This document shows positions 5,701 to 6,130 of a DNA stretch of 6,130 bases, piece after piece. Made by a program: the position numbers and the translations under genes. The notes beneath the pieces were generated by a model. It searched no databases. It had not been told where the DNA came from and saw nothing but the letters and a program-made list of their open reading frames with translations. Source of the DNA: Phycisphaerales bacterium (GTDB taxonomy: Bacteria; Planctomycetota; Phycisphaerae; Tepidisphaerales; Tepidisphaeraceae); the NCBI GenBank assembly GCA_003153655.1, contig PMAK01000086.1, positions 34,358 to 40,487 on the forward strand, given 5' to 3'. How positions within the stretch are numbered: position 1 is the stretch's first letter; each line of letters begins with the position of its first letter.

Positions 5701-6130
5701 TCACTTAATGAACAACATTTCGCGATACGTCGGCAGCGGCCAGAGATCGTCGGGGGTGATTGTCTCCAGCTTGTCGGCGACTTTTCGAAGTTCGAGCATC
5801 GCGGGCAACACCGCTGTCCGCATGTGCTTCGCATGCGCGAAGGCATCGCCGTCGCCGTGATGGCCAATCGCCTTATCCAGCAAGCCGATGTTGCGAGACA
5901 GATCGTTGATGCCGCTGATGACCGTTGAGAGCAATTCGATGCCCGCGGGGGTGCCTGCGCCAGCCGCTTTGGCCGCGGAGACCGATTCGCCTATTTCCTT
6001 CTGGAATCGCAAAGCTGCCGGAAGAATGTAGGTCTTGGCGATCAGCAGCGCGGTCAGGCCTTCGATATTGACGGCCTTGACGTACGCTTCGGACAGGATG
6101 TTGAATCGGCTGGTCAATTCCTTTTCGGAA
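5701..6130 (-). CDS. glnN: Type III glutamine synthetase, C-terminal part (runs off right edge)
   Basis: These are the last 142 codons of a glutamine synthetase, the ATP-dependent enzyme that makes glutamine from glutamate and ammonia. The ending DDLWPLPTYREMLFIK is the hallmark C-terminus of GSIII. It is preceded by LTSRFNILSEAYVKAVNIEGLTA, ILPAALRFQKEI and HAKHMRTAVLPAMLELRKVADKLE, the helical GSIII-specific tail. The frame stays open to position 6130 (SEKE before the leucine at 6117). The TTG at 6117 is therefore an internal leucine and not a start. GSIII proteins are about 700 residues long, so most of the gene, including the catalytic sheet, lies beyond the right edge. A strong terminator follows the stop codon. 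Type III enzymes occur in Bacteroidetes, cyanobacteria, planctomycetes and relatives, which fits the suggested host. Confidence 0.93.
   Translation of the reverse strand, partial: SEKELTSRFNILSEAYVKAVNIEGLTALLIAKTYILPAALRFQKEIGESVSAAKAAGAGTPAGIELLSTVISGINDLSRNIGLLDKAIGHHGDGDAFAHAKHMRTAVLPAMLELRKVADKLETITPDDLWPLPTYREMLFIK

Noticed and set aside
5701..6117. A complete small 138-residue protein starting at 6117
   Set aside because: The codon at 6117 is TTG, the frame remains open to the window edge, and the sequence is the C-terminal tail of type III glutamine synthetase.

Overview
The window reads as chromosomal DNA of moderate to high GC from a free-living bacterium. I think it is most likely a planctomycete, possibly Phycisphaerae-like. 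That is an inference from three traits: a LolA-like secreted protein of a type I associate with that phylum, an anchored ConA-like protein with an Ala/Ser/Thr linker containing 'PATQP', and a Nif3 protein of the 'YHPPIF' type. A type III glutamine synthetase fits but is not specific. No 16S or other taxonomic marker is present.

Layout, left to right. The 5' part of a NAD-dependent sugar-nucleotide epimerase gene runs off the left edge on the minus strand. It is divergent, across about 80 bp, from a plus-strand pair: a HAD-family phosphatase and a secreted LolA-fold protein 11 nt downstream with a clear ribosome binding site. These converge on a minus-strand cluster. In transcription order that cluster is a DUF433 antitoxin-like gene, a DUF5615 PIN-like toxin gene (4-bp ATGA overlap), a Nif3/DUF34 dinuclear-metal protein 7 nt further on, and a membrane-anchored ConA/LamG-like protein starting about 20 nt after the Nif3 stop (or with a 4-bp GTGA overlap). 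Upstream of the cluster lies pabB (aminodeoxychorismate synthase component I), also on the minus strand. The right edge holds the last 142 codons of a type III glutamine synthetase, closed by a strong intrinsic terminator.

The genes are mostly housekeeping: nitrogen assimilation, folate precursor synthesis, sugar-nucleotide metabolism and envelope functions. The accessory element is the toxin-antitoxin-like pair. It has a consensus -10 box and a compact double inverted repeat in front of it, and it appears to supply transcription to the Nif3 and ConA-like genes behind it. I see no RNA genes, CRISPR arrays, insertion sequences or long repeats. No intergenic gap exceeds about 80 bp.
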